NCBI RefSeq assembly: GCF_002583405.1
Contig: NZ_BCMJ01000002.1
Location: 310,001 to 374,000, forward strand
DNA: 64,000 bases
Reading direction: 5' to 3'
Source: Secundilactobacillus silagincola
Lineage (GTDB): Bacteria > Bacillota > Bacilli > Lactobacillales > Lactobacillaceae
Notes under the pieces: generated by a model
Databases searched by the model: none
The model's input: the letters and a program-made list of their open reading frames with translations, nothing else
Told to the model about the DNA's origin: nothing
Program-made: the position numbers and the translations under genes
Shown here: one piece after another, positions 23,652-32,750 of the stretch
Position numbering within the stretch: the stretch's first letter is position 1
How the letters are laid out: every line of letters begins with the position of its first letter

Positions 23652-23950
23652 AGACTCACTCCTTTTCGTTTATTTGTATTTAATCACCTAATGATAAAAA
23701 ATTCAAGTATTAAATTAGAATTTAATTTGAAAGCGGACTGGAAAATATTGGAAAAAGCTGGTATATTTAGTTTGTTAGCAAGGAGAATGTGACTAATTGT
23801 ATTCACTAATTAAAATTTAATGAATAATTAATATGCAAAAATTAATGAATAAATACTTACATGTCCATGTTAGTTTACTTGTCTACGTTCCTTTGTTTAC
23901 TAGTATACGTTGCTTGGTAATTCTGGCAGTTGCAGCTAGTCATTTACGGG
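23652..23950. other. AT-rich divergent promoter region
   Basis: About 300 bases with repeated TTAATGAATAA-like patches (23817-23850) but no ORF with a ribosome site. The patches resemble AT-rich repressor half-sites of the ArgR kind, but the match is too loose to assign. Confidence 0.35.
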
Positions 23951-23990
23951 AATAATCAATGAATATTCAATTCAATATTCATTGATTATT
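23951..23990. promoter_or_regulatory. Long perfect inverted repeat before an aminotransferase gene
   Basis: 17-base perfect arms AATAATCAATGAATATT (23951-23967) and complement (23974-23990) with a 6-base spacer, 34 bases before the start codon. No T run follows, so it is more likely an operator or leader hairpin than a terminator. Confidence 0.75.
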
Positions 23991-24024
23991 GCGCGTTAAC
24001 AAATTTCTTGGAGGTATCATTTTT

Positions 24025-25197
24025 ATGGAAATCAATGAATTGAATCCAGATATTTTATCTGTTAAGCCTTCCGCGTTACGGGTGTTTGATCACGAAATCA
24101 GTGAGGATCCAGATATAGTTAAACTGACACTTGGTGAACCAGACTTTAATGTGCCAGAACACATTAAACAGGCTGCCATTGCCTCTATTAATGCTAATCA
24201 GTCGCACTATCCCTTCTACTGGGGGATTCAGGAGTTGCGGGACGCTGCTTCAACGTATTACCGCGACAAGTTTGGCTACCAATACACGGCTGATCAGATT
24301 GTTTGTACCGTTGGTGCTACAGAAGGCTTATCAGCTACGTTTAAGACGCTGTTTCGTCCCGGAGATGGCATTTTAATTCCAATGCCAGCTTATCCTGTTT
24401 ACAAGGCCATGGCTGGGATCAATCAATTAGTGCCAATCATGATTGACACGACTGATACTGACTGTGTACTGACACCTAAACAAGTGACGGACGCTATTGC
24501 TGCACATCCGGATGTGACTGTCAGAGGCGTTGTCATCACAGATCCATCCAATCCAACGGGGGCAGTGTACACAGAAGAACAGTTGGCTGCCTTAGTCCCT
24601 GTATTCCGAGATAACAATATTTGGGTCATCAGTGATGAAATCTACGGCGAACTTACCTATGGTGTTAAACACTACACGTTATCCAAGTGGTTGCCGGAAC
24701 AAACGATCATCATTAACGGACTTTCAAAGTCTCATGCGATGACCGGCTGGCGAATTGGTTTCGTGTTCGGACCAGCAGGGGTGATTGACCAAATTGCCAA
24801 GGCTCATCAGTTTGAAGTGACGACGCCAACGTCAATCGTCCAATATGCAGCTGTTGAAGCACTGACTCACGGCCAAAATGACGCTGCGGCTATGCGCAAA
24901 ATTTATGAACAGCGTCGTGATTACCTCACGCAGTCATTGGATAAGTTGGGAATGACCTACGTGGCGCCTAAAGGGGCGTTCTACATTTTCACTAAAATTC
25001 CAGAACAATGTGAACAAGACAGTTTTACTTTTGCGCGTCACTTGGCCAAAACGTATCATGTTGGTCTGATGCCCGGCGCACCATTTGGCGATCCGCAAGC
25101 ACTGCGAATTAGTTACGCTTCTAGTAACGAAAACCTGCATGCAGCGGTGGATGCCTTAACTAAGGAATTGGCTCGGGTTGGTTCATTAGCAAAATAG
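24025..25197 (+). CDS. Pyridoxal-phosphate aminotransferase (class I)
   Basis: Fold-type I aminotransferase of 390 residues. The PLP lysine is in NGLSKSHAMTGWRIGF, the carboxylate-binding Arg in LRISYASS, and DPSNPTGAVY and ISDEIYGELTY are typical. It resembles the lactobacillar branch annotated as aspartate/aromatic or PatA-type aminotransferase; I do not choose among these. ATG 24025 has GGAGGT 9 bases upstream; the longer reading would start inside the inverted repeat. Divergent from an amino acid permease. Confidence 0.9.
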   Translation: MEINELNPDILSVKPSALRVFDHEISEDPDIVKLTLGEPDFNVPEHIKQAAIASINANQSHYPFYWGIQELRDAASTYYRDKFGYQYTADQIVCTVGATEGLSATFKTLFRPGDGILIPMPAYPVYKAMAGINQLVPIMIDTTDTDCVLTPKQVTDAIAAHPDVTVRGVVITDPSNPTGAVYTEEQLAALVPVFRDNNIWVISDEIYGELTYGVKHYTLSKWLPEQTIIINGLSKSHAMTGWRIGFVFGPAGVIDQIAKAHQFEVTTPTSIVQYAAVEALTHGQNDAAAMRKIYEQRRDYLTQSLDKLGMTYVAPKGAFYIFTKIPEQCEQDSFTFARHLAKTYHVGLMPGAPFGDPQALRISYASSNENLHAAVDALTKELARVGSLAK

Positions 25198-25220
25198 TGT
25201 CGGCAAAATTAAGAGAGTTG

Positions 25221-25275
25221 TAAAAAACACCTCGCAATAACCATTATCAATGGCTATGCGAGGTGTTTTAATTTG
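25221..25275. terminator. Terminator between convergent genes
   Basis: AAAACACCTCGCA / TGCGAGGTGTTTT arms with an inner CCATT/AATGG pair and flanking A and T runs. Confidence 0.9.
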
Positions 25276-25289
25276 TCATAAAAATTGAG

Positions 25290-26192
25290 TTAGTCCGCTT
25301 TTAAAAATGATTCTTGTTCATACAGTGGGTCAGGATACGTGTAAAAGCCTTCACCAGACTCAACTCCGAGGTGACCATCATCGATCATTGATTTGATCAT
25401 GGTCATTGCTTTTATCAAATCGGTATTATTGGATTCCTTGGCTAGTACAGAATGGATGTTGTATTCGGTTCGCAAACCAACATGGTCCATGACTGCGAAG
25501 GGACCCATGGGAGCGCCAGTGGCTTTCATCCAGGTTTGGTCAATGGTGTGCGGATCGGCAACACCCTTAGCCCACAGCGTTAAGCCGGCATCCAGGTAGG
25601 AATCCAGAATTGAGTTGAGGATGTAGCGAGGTTGTTCTTTTTTGAGCTTGATAGGCAGCATACCAATTTCTTTAGCAAATTCGACCACTGTGTCGTACAC
25701 TTTAGGATCAGTTTTGGGTGAGCCCATAATTTCAGCGGTGTTATTCTTCCAGACTTCGTTAGCAAAATGGAGGTTCAAAAACTGCGCTGGTCGGCCAGTA
25801 TCCGCCATGAATTGGCTTGGTACAAGTGTTGAGGAGTTGCTGGCAAAAATCGTTTTGGCCGGTGCAATCGCAGATAGTTGAACGTAAAAGTCATGTTTAA
25901 TTTGTGTTTTTTCGGGCACTGATTCGATGACAATGTCTGCATCATCTGTGGCTGTCTTTAGGTCAGTGGTGTACGAAATGCGAGAGAGACCTTCAGCAAA
26001 ATTCTGCGCGGAAGTACCTAAATCACGGGTGTAACTAGATTCTAAACCAGCAATCCGAGACTTAGCCTTTTCGATTGCTTGATCATTGATATCGTAAACG
26101 GTGACTTGCTTGCCACGGTAGGCACATTGGTAGGCAATTTGGCTACCTAAAACGCCGGAACCGGCCACAGTTACATTATTGATGCTTGTCAT
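25290..26192 (-). CDS. 3-hydroxyacyl-CoA dehydrogenase-family protein
   Basis: NAD-dependent dehydrogenase of 300 residues with the Rossmann loop VAGSGVLGSQIA, the Asp that sets NAD preference (YDIND), the SNSS motif with catalytic Ser and the downstream HFANEVW His. No other fatty-acid oxidation gene is near, and lactobacilli lack that pathway, so a small hydroxy acid is a more likely substrate than an acyl-CoA. GGAGGCTGAT ribosome site. A paralogue lies at 34992-35876. Confidence 0.87.
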   Translation of the reverse strand: MTSINNVTVAGSGVLGSQIAYQCAYRGKQVTVYDINDQAIEKAKSRIAGLESSYTRDLGTSAQNFAEGLSRISYTTDLKTATDDADIVIESVPEKTQIKHDFYVQLSAIAPAKTIFASNSSTLVPSQFMADTGRPAQFLNLHFANEVWKNNTAEIMGSPKTDPKVYDTVVEFAKEIGMLPIKLKKEQPRYILNSILDSYLDAGLTLWAKGVADPHTIDQTWMKATGAPMGPFAVMDHVGLRTEYNIHSVLAKESNNTDLIKAMTMIKSMIDDGHLGVESGEGFYTYPDPLYEQESFLKAD

Positions 26193-26239
26193 AGTTGATC
26201 AGCCTCCATAGATTGAGAAAGTTAGTTTTAACCATAGCA

Positions 26240-26269
26240 AGTATAGATTGGTAGCGATTTTAAAGTCAA
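26240..26269 (-). promoter_or_regulatory. Promoter of the 25290 dehydrogenase gene
   Basis: On the minus strand TTGACT (26264-26269), 18 bases, TATACT (26240-26245), about 48 bases before the start codon. Confidence 0.65.
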
Positions 26270-26386
26270 CGAATATGCGGTTTTTAAGGGAAATTGGTAT
26301 GGTATTGCTAATCTGTATGATAATTAAAGAGTGAAAATTTGAAGGTTTAGTCGTTCATAATGAGAAATGTTTGTCCTTTTTTAAAA

Positions 26387-26415
26387 TTGAAACAAGATTC
26401 ATTTAGCTATATAGT
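26387..26415 (+). promoter_or_regulatory. Promoter of the 26471 gene
   Basis: TTGAAA (26387-26392), 17 bases, TATAGT (26410-26415), about 55 bases before the ATG. Confidence 0.6.
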
Positions 26416-26470
26416 GACGTTAGAATTAACTGATTACTAGATAAGTTGTTATATAAGGAATGAATCGATT

Positions 26471-26923
26471 ATGAAAAAATGGGTTAAAATTTTAATCGGC
26501 ATTTTGACTACAATCGTAGTGCTGTTTATTGCAGCCATCATGGCAGGCTACATTGCATTACGGACTCAGGGATGGCATATTGGAACGCCACGGGAAATCC
26601 AAGGTACCTACCAGCAGAAGTTACCTAAGAATAGTCCCTTAGGTTTTGGTGGTGTCATTAAAATTCGGCCATACAGTACGGAAAGCGCGAGTTCTGGAAT
26701 GCCGGTAATCAAAGCCAGTGATATGCTATGGCGTAAGGTTGGAACTGATGCTTACCTAGTTCGGGGTTGGGGCAAAGCCAGCGGTATGTATCAAGGTGGC
26801 GAAACAAGGGTGGTTTATTATAAGTATGGCAACGCAATATATGCGCAGTCGTATAAGGACTACAAGGTTCAAATGTATAGTGACCCCTATTACCGGACGA
26901 AAAAGCTAGTATTTAAACAGTGA
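26471..26923 (+). CDS. Membrane-anchored small protein, unknown function
   Basis: 150 residues: one N-terminal membrane segment (about residues 5-30, VKILIGILTTIVVLFIAAIM) and an outside domain of about 115 residues beginning TPREIQGTYQQKLP. The IQGTY start resembles the LQGTW entry of the exported protein at 4620, so both may share a small beta-barrel fold; this is only a motif-level impression. AAGGAATG ribosome site. Probably co-transcribed with the next gene 27 bases later. Confidence 0.7.
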   Translation: MKKWVKILIGILTTIVVLFIAAIMAGYIALRTQGWHIGTPREIQGTYQQKLPKNSPLGFGGVIKIRPYSTESASSGMPVIKASDMLWRKVGTDAYLVRGWGKASGMYQGGETRVVYYKYGNAIYAQSYKDYKVQMYSDPYYRTKKLVFKQ

Positions 26924-26950
26924 GTAAGGATGAAAGAAGCGGATTAAATC

Positions 26951-27583
26951 ATGACAGATGCGAAATTTGATTCTATTTCTGATTTAATAATGGCCATTAA
27001 AGCCAGTCAAAAACGGCTTCAGTTAACAAATCGGGCAATCTTAAGTATCGTGAATCTGCAGTCAGAAAAAGAAACCGACTTTTTCTCAGGTCAAGTAAGT
27101 CGCGGTAATTATGAGCAAACGCTAACAGCACTGCAGACGATTGAAAGGTTGCTGAATCAGCAAAATGTACCCCTAACAGCGTATCTGCAGCAACTGCGTG
27201 CATTACCACTGCGTAATATTTTCCTGCGCAATCGGTATGCGTTTTGGTTTGCCAATTTTATTGAAGCTGGTGGGTCGGCAAGCATTCTTATTCGGGATGC
27301 CAAGGAAAATGACTTTGAAATCATCAACCAAATCGTATGGAGCAGCAATTTGCTGGTCAGTACATCGGGTGTTGCCCATATACAGACGCATCAAAAACAA
27401 TTGGTGCATTTATCAGATGAAGAATACCAAACGATTAGAATAATCATGGCACAATTTTCGACTGCTTCACCGTTGTTTTTCTTTAATCTAAGACAGTTGC
27501 AAACGGTTGGTTTAATCACGGATATTTCAAAATTACAGCAGTATTGGAATCAGGAGGCAGAGTTGAAAGAACATGCCAGGTAA
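26951..27583 (+). CDS. Hypothetical cytosolic protein
   Basis: Not recognised. 210 residues, no signal peptide or membrane span. The N-terminal half is helical and Gln-rich (IKASQKRLQLTNRAILSIVN, ERLLNQQNVPLTAYLQQL) and could be a DNA- or protein-binding helical bundle. The C-terminal half (FANFIEAGGSASILIRDA onward) mixes strands and helices. Its ribosome site is weak (GAAAGAAG). No motif assigns a function. Confidence 0.6.
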   Translation: MTDAKFDSISDLIMAIKASQKRLQLTNRAILSIVNLQSEKETDFFSGQVSRGNYEQTLTALQTIERLLNQQNVPLTAYLQQLRALPLRNIFLRNRYAFWFANFIEAGGSASILIRDAKENDFEIINQIVWSSNLLVSTSGVAHIQTHQKQLVHLSDEEYQTIRIIMAQFSTASPLFFFNLRQLQTVGLITDISKLQQYWNQEAELKEHAR

Positions 27584-27622
27584 CTGTGCTTATATACGTG
27601 TAGGGTTAAGGAAAAACGACAA

Positions 27623-27638
27623 ATTAAAACGCTTTCAT
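27623..27638. promoter_or_regulatory. cre-like site upstream of the adhesin promoter
   Basis: ATTAAAACGCTTTCAT differs by one position from the CcpA cre consensus (TGNAANCGNWNNCA) and lies about 40 bases upstream of the likely adhesin -35. Confidence 0.5.
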
Positions 27639-27675
27639 TTTCATGGTAAATGTATTAAACTGGGGGAGTAAAAAG

Positions 27676-27705
27676 TTGATTATTACAAGTAACAATTGGT
27701 ATTAT
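27676..27705 (+). promoter_or_regulatory. Adhesin promoter
   Basis: TTGATT (27676-27681), 18 bases, TATTAT (27700-27705); the leader to the ATG is about 125 bases and ends with AGGGGGAGAA. Confidence 0.5.
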
Positions 27706-27835
27706 TAGCAGGTTGTTTTTGTCTAATTAATTTTTTGTAGGAGTGATGAGTCACTAATAGCACGATGATTGTTTAAGATAATCTATTAGTTTTTGGAGGA
27801 GACCAATTTATTTAATTTACTCTAGGGGGAGAACT

Positions 27836-30800
27836 ATGAAGCATGATGAACTGAATCAAAAGCGGCAGAAACTTCATCAGGATGAGCAAAAATTGGCGTA
27901 TCATGTTAAATTGTATAAGTCCGGCACATTTTGGATTGCAGCAGGGATCACAACTGTAGTGTTGGGCATCACTATGTTAACGGGAGTGTCAGTAGCTAGT
28001 GCTGCTGACACAGATGTAACGGAAGCTGTAAAACCAGCCGAAAACAGTGTCAGTGCGTCTAGCTATCGCCTTAAAACTAGTGAAACGGCACAGACAGCGG
28101 CATCAACAGAATCGGCTGGGACTGTTAATAATGATTCGAGTATAAGTAAGGAAACCGGTGATAAATCTGTTGATGTGGCAGCTAAGGTTACCAACTTAGG
28201 TGATGCAAACAGGACTCAAATTGATCAGGCTAAAGAAGCAGCCAGTGAACAGTATGCTCAAACTGTTCAGCCACAGGTTGTTACAGCCGTTTCGGCACCT
28301 ACACCAGAAACAGCAGCAACGGGTCAAGTTACGATTAAATATGTAGATGAGGATACTCAGAAAGAAATTGCGGATAGTTATGTAGCGACGACGACAATTA
28401 AACCAGATTTAGTGACTGAAGCGAAAGTTAAGTCAGACTTTGCTGAGCCTTTTATCTCGGGCTATACCTTCGATAAATTAGGTGAAGGTGACACGTTGAA
28501 CTTCGCACCAGTGGCTGATGGCAAGGCAATTACTGCTTATTATAAGAATAATTCTGTGACTGTCCCTGACACGATGGAGCCAACCGCTACGCAGACGGAA
28601 CCGACACCAGAGGCAGCGACCACAGGACAGATCACAATCAAGTACGTTGATGAAGATACTCAGGCGGAAATTGCAGATAGTTATGTAGCTACGACAACGA
28701 TTAAACCGGATTTAGTGACTGAAGCGAAAGTTAAGTCAGACTTTACTAAACCAACAATCTCAGGCTATACCTTTGATAAACTAGGTGAAGGTGACACGTT
28801 GAACTTCGCACCAGTGGCTGATGGCAAGACAATCACTGCCTATTATAAGAACAACTCTGTAGCTGTCCCTGACACGACAACTGAGCCGGAAACCACACCG
28901 GAAACCACACCAGAAACAGCGGTCACAGGACAGATCACAATCAAGTACGTTGATGAAGATACTCAGGCAGAAATTGCGGATAGTTATGTAGCTACGACAA
29001 CGATTAAATCAGATTTAGTGACTGAAGCAAAAGTAAAGTCAGACTTTACTGAACCATCAATTCCAGGCTATACCTTTGATAAATTAGGTGAAGGTGACAC
29101 GTTGAACTTCGCCCCAGTGGCTGATGGCAAGACAATTACTGCTTATTATAAGAACAACTCTGTAGCTGCCCCTGACACGACAACGGAGCCGGAAACCACA
29201 CCGGAAACCACACCAGAAGCAACCGTTACAGGTCAAATCACAATCAAGTACGTTGATGAAGACAACCCTGAAACAGTCTTATCATTTAATAGAGATAATG
29301 CAGGTTTCCCATCAACAGCTCCGGCAACAATTAGTGGTAGTTATACCGCTACAACAACGGTTGATCCAGACCTGGTCACGAAAATGAAAGTTAAAGATGC
29401 CTATGTCCAACCAAGAATTTTGGGATATACCTTTGATAAACTAGGTGAAGGCGACACGTTGAACTTCGCCCCAGTGACGGATGGCAAAACGATTACAGCC
29501 TATTATAAGAGCGATTCACCAGCTGACACCATAACTGAGCCAACCACCACGCAGACAGAAACCACACCAGAGACAACGGTCACGGGTCAAGTCACGATTG
29601 CTTATGTTGATAAGGATACACAACAACTCCTTGGATTTAACAGTGGCCAGTCTTCAATTCCAGGTACCCCTGTTCAAATCAATGGAACTTATGTGGCTCA
29701 AACAACGGTATCCACGGTTGATCCAGGTCAGTTAACGGTATCTGGTAAGGTGGCACAGGCTGAGATCGCTGGTTATAAATTCGTGGGTAATGACACCACT
29801 GATCTCACGTTTGCCCCAGTTGATCAGCAAAAGATGATTAAAGCTTACTATGAGAAATTAGCACCTGTTGTGATTAATTACGTGAACGAAGCTGCCCCAG
29901 CTGATGTTATTTTTCAAATTGAATATGACGCACAGGATCCGGCTAATTGGATTAGCGGCAGTGCTGACTTTAATTTTGACTATGAGCCAACCTTTAACGG
30001 CTATACGTATGATGAGCAAAGAACTCAGGCAGACAGTGTCTTAATAGGGAATGGATTTAAGTCACTAGATGATACCGGTGGTCAACCAGTCACCATCAAT
30101 ATTTACTACAAAAAGACGACTGCTGATCCTAATCCAGGGGCAATGTATATTGGTGATACCATTACAAAAACAAGCGATATAACAGATACCGCGGTAAAGA
30201 AGACAAATGATCTTGAAACCCCAGGGGCAGCATTTGCACACGATAAACTCCCTGAAGTTTCAGCGGCAAAGCCAATCACCAGTGCAGCAGTGGCAATCAA
30301 TGGCCATGTAGTGAACCAATACCCTAATTACACACTGACGGGTACGATTGGGACTAATAATCAGGACGGCAATTTAGCACAAGGGCTAATGCCGCTGGCA
30401 GATTACATTCCTAATCAACCAGTTGAAGTTGTTTTTGTGGATGATTCAACTGGGAACATTCTTCAGCAAGGACTATACGGTGATTTTGATCTGGATAAGG
30501 GCGTGTTGCCATCCGGAAATTATGACACGGGTGTGGTTAATGAAGCTTATCAGGCTAAGTTAGCAGATAAAGGGTATGAACTTGCTAAAGTATACGGCGA
30601 GCCAACCGGCACATACGATGCCATGCACAGAATCGTTTACTACGTTTACACGCCAAAATTGGCTACCAACTATGTGCCTGTGACGCGACTCATCAACTTT
30701 ACAAGCTCTGACGGTGCTCTGAACATTAATCCGATAGTGCAGACCGTTTGGTATAAGAAGGTGACTAACGAAGTCACTAATCAGTCAATTTACACGCCTC

Positions 30801-31357
30801 AAAGCGGGTTCTATCAATATGAAATTCCGATTGTTTCAGGTTATTCAGCAACTCTTAACGACCAGCCGGCTACCGTAGTGGCACAGGAAGGATTGCCTGC
30901 AACAACGGGGATGCCGACTAATGAGAGCGTGACTGTTAATTATGCTAAGCTCCAACCAGTCGTTGTTCCGGCAACTACTGGTGAGGATACACCGATTGCA
31001 CCAACTGAAGATTCTGGGGAAGTACCTATGTCACCAACTAACGATGGCATCACCAACGTTACTACTGACAATCAGGTGCCAACGACAACAGAAAATGGTG
31101 GCAAAACAACGATTGAAACTGATAAAGATAATGGTAGCGTCGTGGCAAACAAAGGTGGTTCGTCAGCTCAGACTGATGTAACAGCACATGCTGTAAGTAA
31201 ACAAGCTACTAATATTGTTAGTACAAATGCGTCATCTACAACACATGATCAGTTGCCACAAACGAATGAAGATAACGGTGGCAATTTTAGCTTACTTGGT
31301 GCTGTATTGGTATCAATGCTTGGACTTTTTGGAATCAAAAAGAAACGCTGTGATTAA
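27836..31357 (+). CDS. LPxTG-anchored MucBP-domain adhesin
   Basis: Cell-wall surface protein of 1173 residues. An extended KxYKxGxxW-type signal (YKSGTFWIAAGI, residues about 27-60) ends near SVASAAD. Then come five tandem MucBP-type units of about 80-95 residues, each starting near GQ(V/I)TIKYVDED and ending in ITAYYKNNS, joined by Thr/Pro/Glu linkers (TPETTPET). The first three units are almost identical; units 4 and 5 are longer and diverged. Further MucBP-like modules follow, then a Thr-rich wall spanner, sortase signal LPQTN, hydrophobic segment and KKKRCD tail. MucBP domains bind mucin glycans. A cre-like site lies upstream. Confidence 0.95.
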   Translation: MKHDELNQKRQKLHQDEQKLAYHVKLYKSGTFWIAAGITTVVLGITMLTGVSVASAADTDVTEAVKPAENSVSASSYRLKTSETAQTAASTESAGTVNNDSSISKETGDKSVDVAAKVTNLGDANRTQIDQAKEAASEQYAQTVQPQVVTAVSAPTPETAATGQVTIKYVDEDTQKEIADSYVATTTIKPDLVTEAKVKSDFAEPFISGYTFDKLGEGDTLNFAPVADGKAITAYYKNNSVTVPDTMEPTATQTEPTPEAATTGQITIKYVDEDTQAEIADSYVATTTIKPDLVTEAKVKSDFTKPTISGYTFDKLGEGDTLNFAPVADGKTITAYYKNNSVAVPDTTTEPETTPETTPETAVTGQITIKYVDEDTQAEIADSYVATTTIKSDLVTEAKVKSDFTEPSIPGYTFDKLGEGDTLNFAPVADGKTITAYYKNNSVAAPDTTTEPETTPETTPEATVTGQITIKYVDEDNPETVLSFNRDNAGFPSTAPATISGSYTATTTVDPDLVTKMKVKDAYVQPRILGYTFDKLGEGDTLNFAPVTDGKTITAYYKSDSPADTITEPTTTQTETTPETTVTGQVTIAYVDKDTQQLLGFNSGQSSIPGTPVQINGTYVAQTTVSTVDPGQLTVSGKVAQAEIAGYKFVGNDTTDLTFAPVDQQKMIKAYYEKLAPVVINYVNEAAPADVIFQIEYDAQDPANWISGSADFNFDYEPTFNGYTYDEQRTQADSVLIGNGFKSLDDTGGQPVTINIYYKKTTADPNPGAMYIGDTITKTSDITDTAVKKTNDLETPGAAFAHDKLPEVSAAKPITSAAVAINGHVVNQYPNYTLTGTIGTNNQDGNLAQGLMPLADYIPNQPVEVVFVDDSTGNILQQGLYGDFDLDKGVLPSGNYDTGVVNEAYQAKLADKGYELAKVYGEPTGTYDAMHRIVYYVYTPKLATNYVPVTRLINFTSSDGALNINPIVQTVWYKKVTNEVTNQSIYTPQSGFYQYEIPIVSGYSATLNDQPATVVAQEGLPATTGMPTNESVTVNYAKLQPVVVPATTGEDTPIAPTEDSGEVPMSPTNDGITNVTTDNQVPTTTENGGKTTIETDKDNGSVVANKGGSSAQTDVTAHAVSKQATNIVSTNASSTTHDQLPQTNEDNGGNFSLLGAVLVSMLGLFGIKKKRCD
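28322..29870 (+). repeat. Five tandem MucBP coding repeats
   Basis: Units start near 28322, 28625, 28926, 29229 and 29585. Units 1-3 are about 300 bases each and nearly identical in DNA, so unit number can change by recombination between strains; units 4-5 are diverged. Confidence 0.88.
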
Positions 31358-31365
31358 TTAGAATA

Positions 31366-31409
31366 TTAAGACAATCAGAATTTGAGAACCTGATTGTCTT
31401 TTTTATTTT
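31366..31409 (+). terminator. Terminator after the adhesin gene
   Basis: AAGACAATCAG / CTGATTGTCTT arms followed by TTTTATTTT. Confidence 0.9.
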
Positions 31410-31497
31410 AGTCTAATAGTGAAATCACTAGAATCAACGCAATGTTGGGATTTTAAATCAGACTTAATAAGGATTAACTAAGAACTGTCAATTTTGT

Positions 31498-31526
31498 TTG
31501 CGCACGCAACTAACTGATGTTAAAAT
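31498..31526 (+). promoter_or_regulatory. Amidohydrolase promoter with the same operator as the marR gene
   Basis: TTGCGC (31498-31503), 17 bases, TAAAAT (31521-31526). The palindrome TTGCGCACGCAA and the following CTAACTG-TG copy the element at 19151-19179, including the overlap of operator and -35. Confidence 0.78.
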
Positions 31527-31578
31527 ACTGACAGTCATATGATCGTATTTGATATTAAAGGAAAGAAGAGATTATCAA

Positions 31579-32547
31579 TTGAAAATTATCACAACTGAAG
31601 AACATTTTGATACCAATAAGAACGTTAAAGAATTCAACGAATTTTCCAAGGTCCCTAATAACAATCCCTTTCAAGAGAAGCTTAACAAAGATCTGACGGA
31701 TGCTGATAGTCGAATTGCTTATATGGATAAGTACGGCATCGACATGCAAATTATTTCCGATGCCGGTAATTCACCACAAGTATTGCCTGATGACAAAACT
31801 GTTGATGCTTGCAAGGCACAAAACGACTCACTGGCTGAAACCGTTTCGCAGCATCCTGACCGCTTGGCTGGTTTAGCTGCTCTGCCAGTTAACGTTCCAG
31901 ACGAAGCTGCCAAGGAATTAGAACGTGCGGTTACGAAGCTGGGTCTGAAAGGCGCCATCATTAGTGGTACCATCAACGGTCAATTTCTAGATCAAGCCAA
32001 GTTTGACCCGATTTTTGCTACGGCTGAAAAGCTGGATGTGCCGCTATACTTACATCCTGGTGTGATGACCGATGATCAAAAGGCAATCTTATTTGATAGC
32101 TCAGCATACAGCGACATGATGGCAAATATGATGGCCGGTGCTGCGTGGGGCTGGCACATGGAACAGGGTGTTCAGATGGCGCGGTTAGTCTTTTCTGGTT
32201 TATTTGAAAAGCACCCGAACTTGAAGTTGATCTCTGGTCACTGGGGTGAATTCGTGCCCATGTTTATCGAACGGCTCGATGTGTTCGGTCGATTCTCTGA
32301 ATTGCCACACCCATTTTCTTACTACTACCGTAAGAATGTCTACGTTGGCCCTTCAGGGATGCTGACTGCACCACAGTTGCAGATGGTTCACACCGAAATG
32401 GGTGCCGATCATATGCTTTATTCTGAGGACTATCCATACGTTAAGATGGAAGATAAAGTGAAGTCCTTTATTGAAGATGCGCCATTTAACGATAAGGATC
32501 GTGAAATGATGGCGCATGGGACTGCTGAAAAATTGTTTAAACTTTAA
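31579..32547 (+). CDS. Amidohydrolase-family decarboxylase-like enzyme
   Basis: 322-residue TIM-barrel enzyme of the ACMSD / hydroxybenzoate decarboxylase branch (amidohydrolase_2). It begins KIITTEEHF: the metal-binding Glu-x-His of gamma-resorcylate and related non-oxidative decarboxylases instead of His-x-His. Further metal or active-site residues are YLHPG, SGHWGE and the Asp in SEDYPY. Start TTG 31579 with GGAAAGAAGAG upstream; the longer reading adds residues unlike the family. Its promoter carries the MarR-type operator seen 12 kb upstream. A hydroxybenzoate-type substrate fits the nearby phenolic-acid genes but is inferred. Confidence 0.87.
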   Translation: MKIITTEEHFDTNKNVKEFNEFSKVPNNNPFQEKLNKDLTDADSRIAYMDKYGIDMQIISDAGNSPQVLPDDKTVDACKAQNDSLAETVSQHPDRLAGLAALPVNVPDEAAKELERAVTKLGLKGAIISGTINGQFLDQAKFDPIFATAEKLDVPLYLHPGVMTDDQKAILFDSSAYSDMMANMMAGAAWGWHMEQGVQMARLVFSGLFEKHPNLKLISGHWGEFVPMFIERLDVFGRFSELPHPFSYYYRKNVYVGPSGMLTAPQLQMVHTEMGADHMLYSEDYPYVKMEDKVKSFIEDAPFNDKDREMMAHGTAEKLFKL

Positions 32548-32658
32548 GAGTGTGACATAATTCGGTAGATTCCAGAATTAAACACAAAAATGCGTATTCC
32601 GTTGAACTTTGTCGTCGGGATACGCATTTTTGTGTTTAATGGCCGGAACCTGAGTTGT
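32548..32658 (+). repeat. 3'-end hairpin repeat, type B copy 1
   Basis: Starts GAGTGTG directly after the amidohydrolase stop. Outer arm CGGTAGATTCCAGAAT and GGCCGGAACCTGAGTTGT are shared with copy B2 at 46 kb; the core (AAACACAAAAATGCGTAT and its complement) is unrelated in sequence to the B2 core but self-complementary. Confidence 0.78.
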
Positions 32659-32750
32659 GGAGCCGTTCTTTTAGACTAGATTATAAATTGTCTTTCGGTT
32701 AAGAAATTAGGTGAAACTTTTATCAATATAGACTGACGTCACGGCCCTTT

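Noticed and set aside
28322-29870. Regular ~300-base repeats as a CRISPR-like or satellite array
   Set aside because: The periodicity is that of MucBP protein domains inside one open reading frame; there are no short palindromic repeats with unique spacers.
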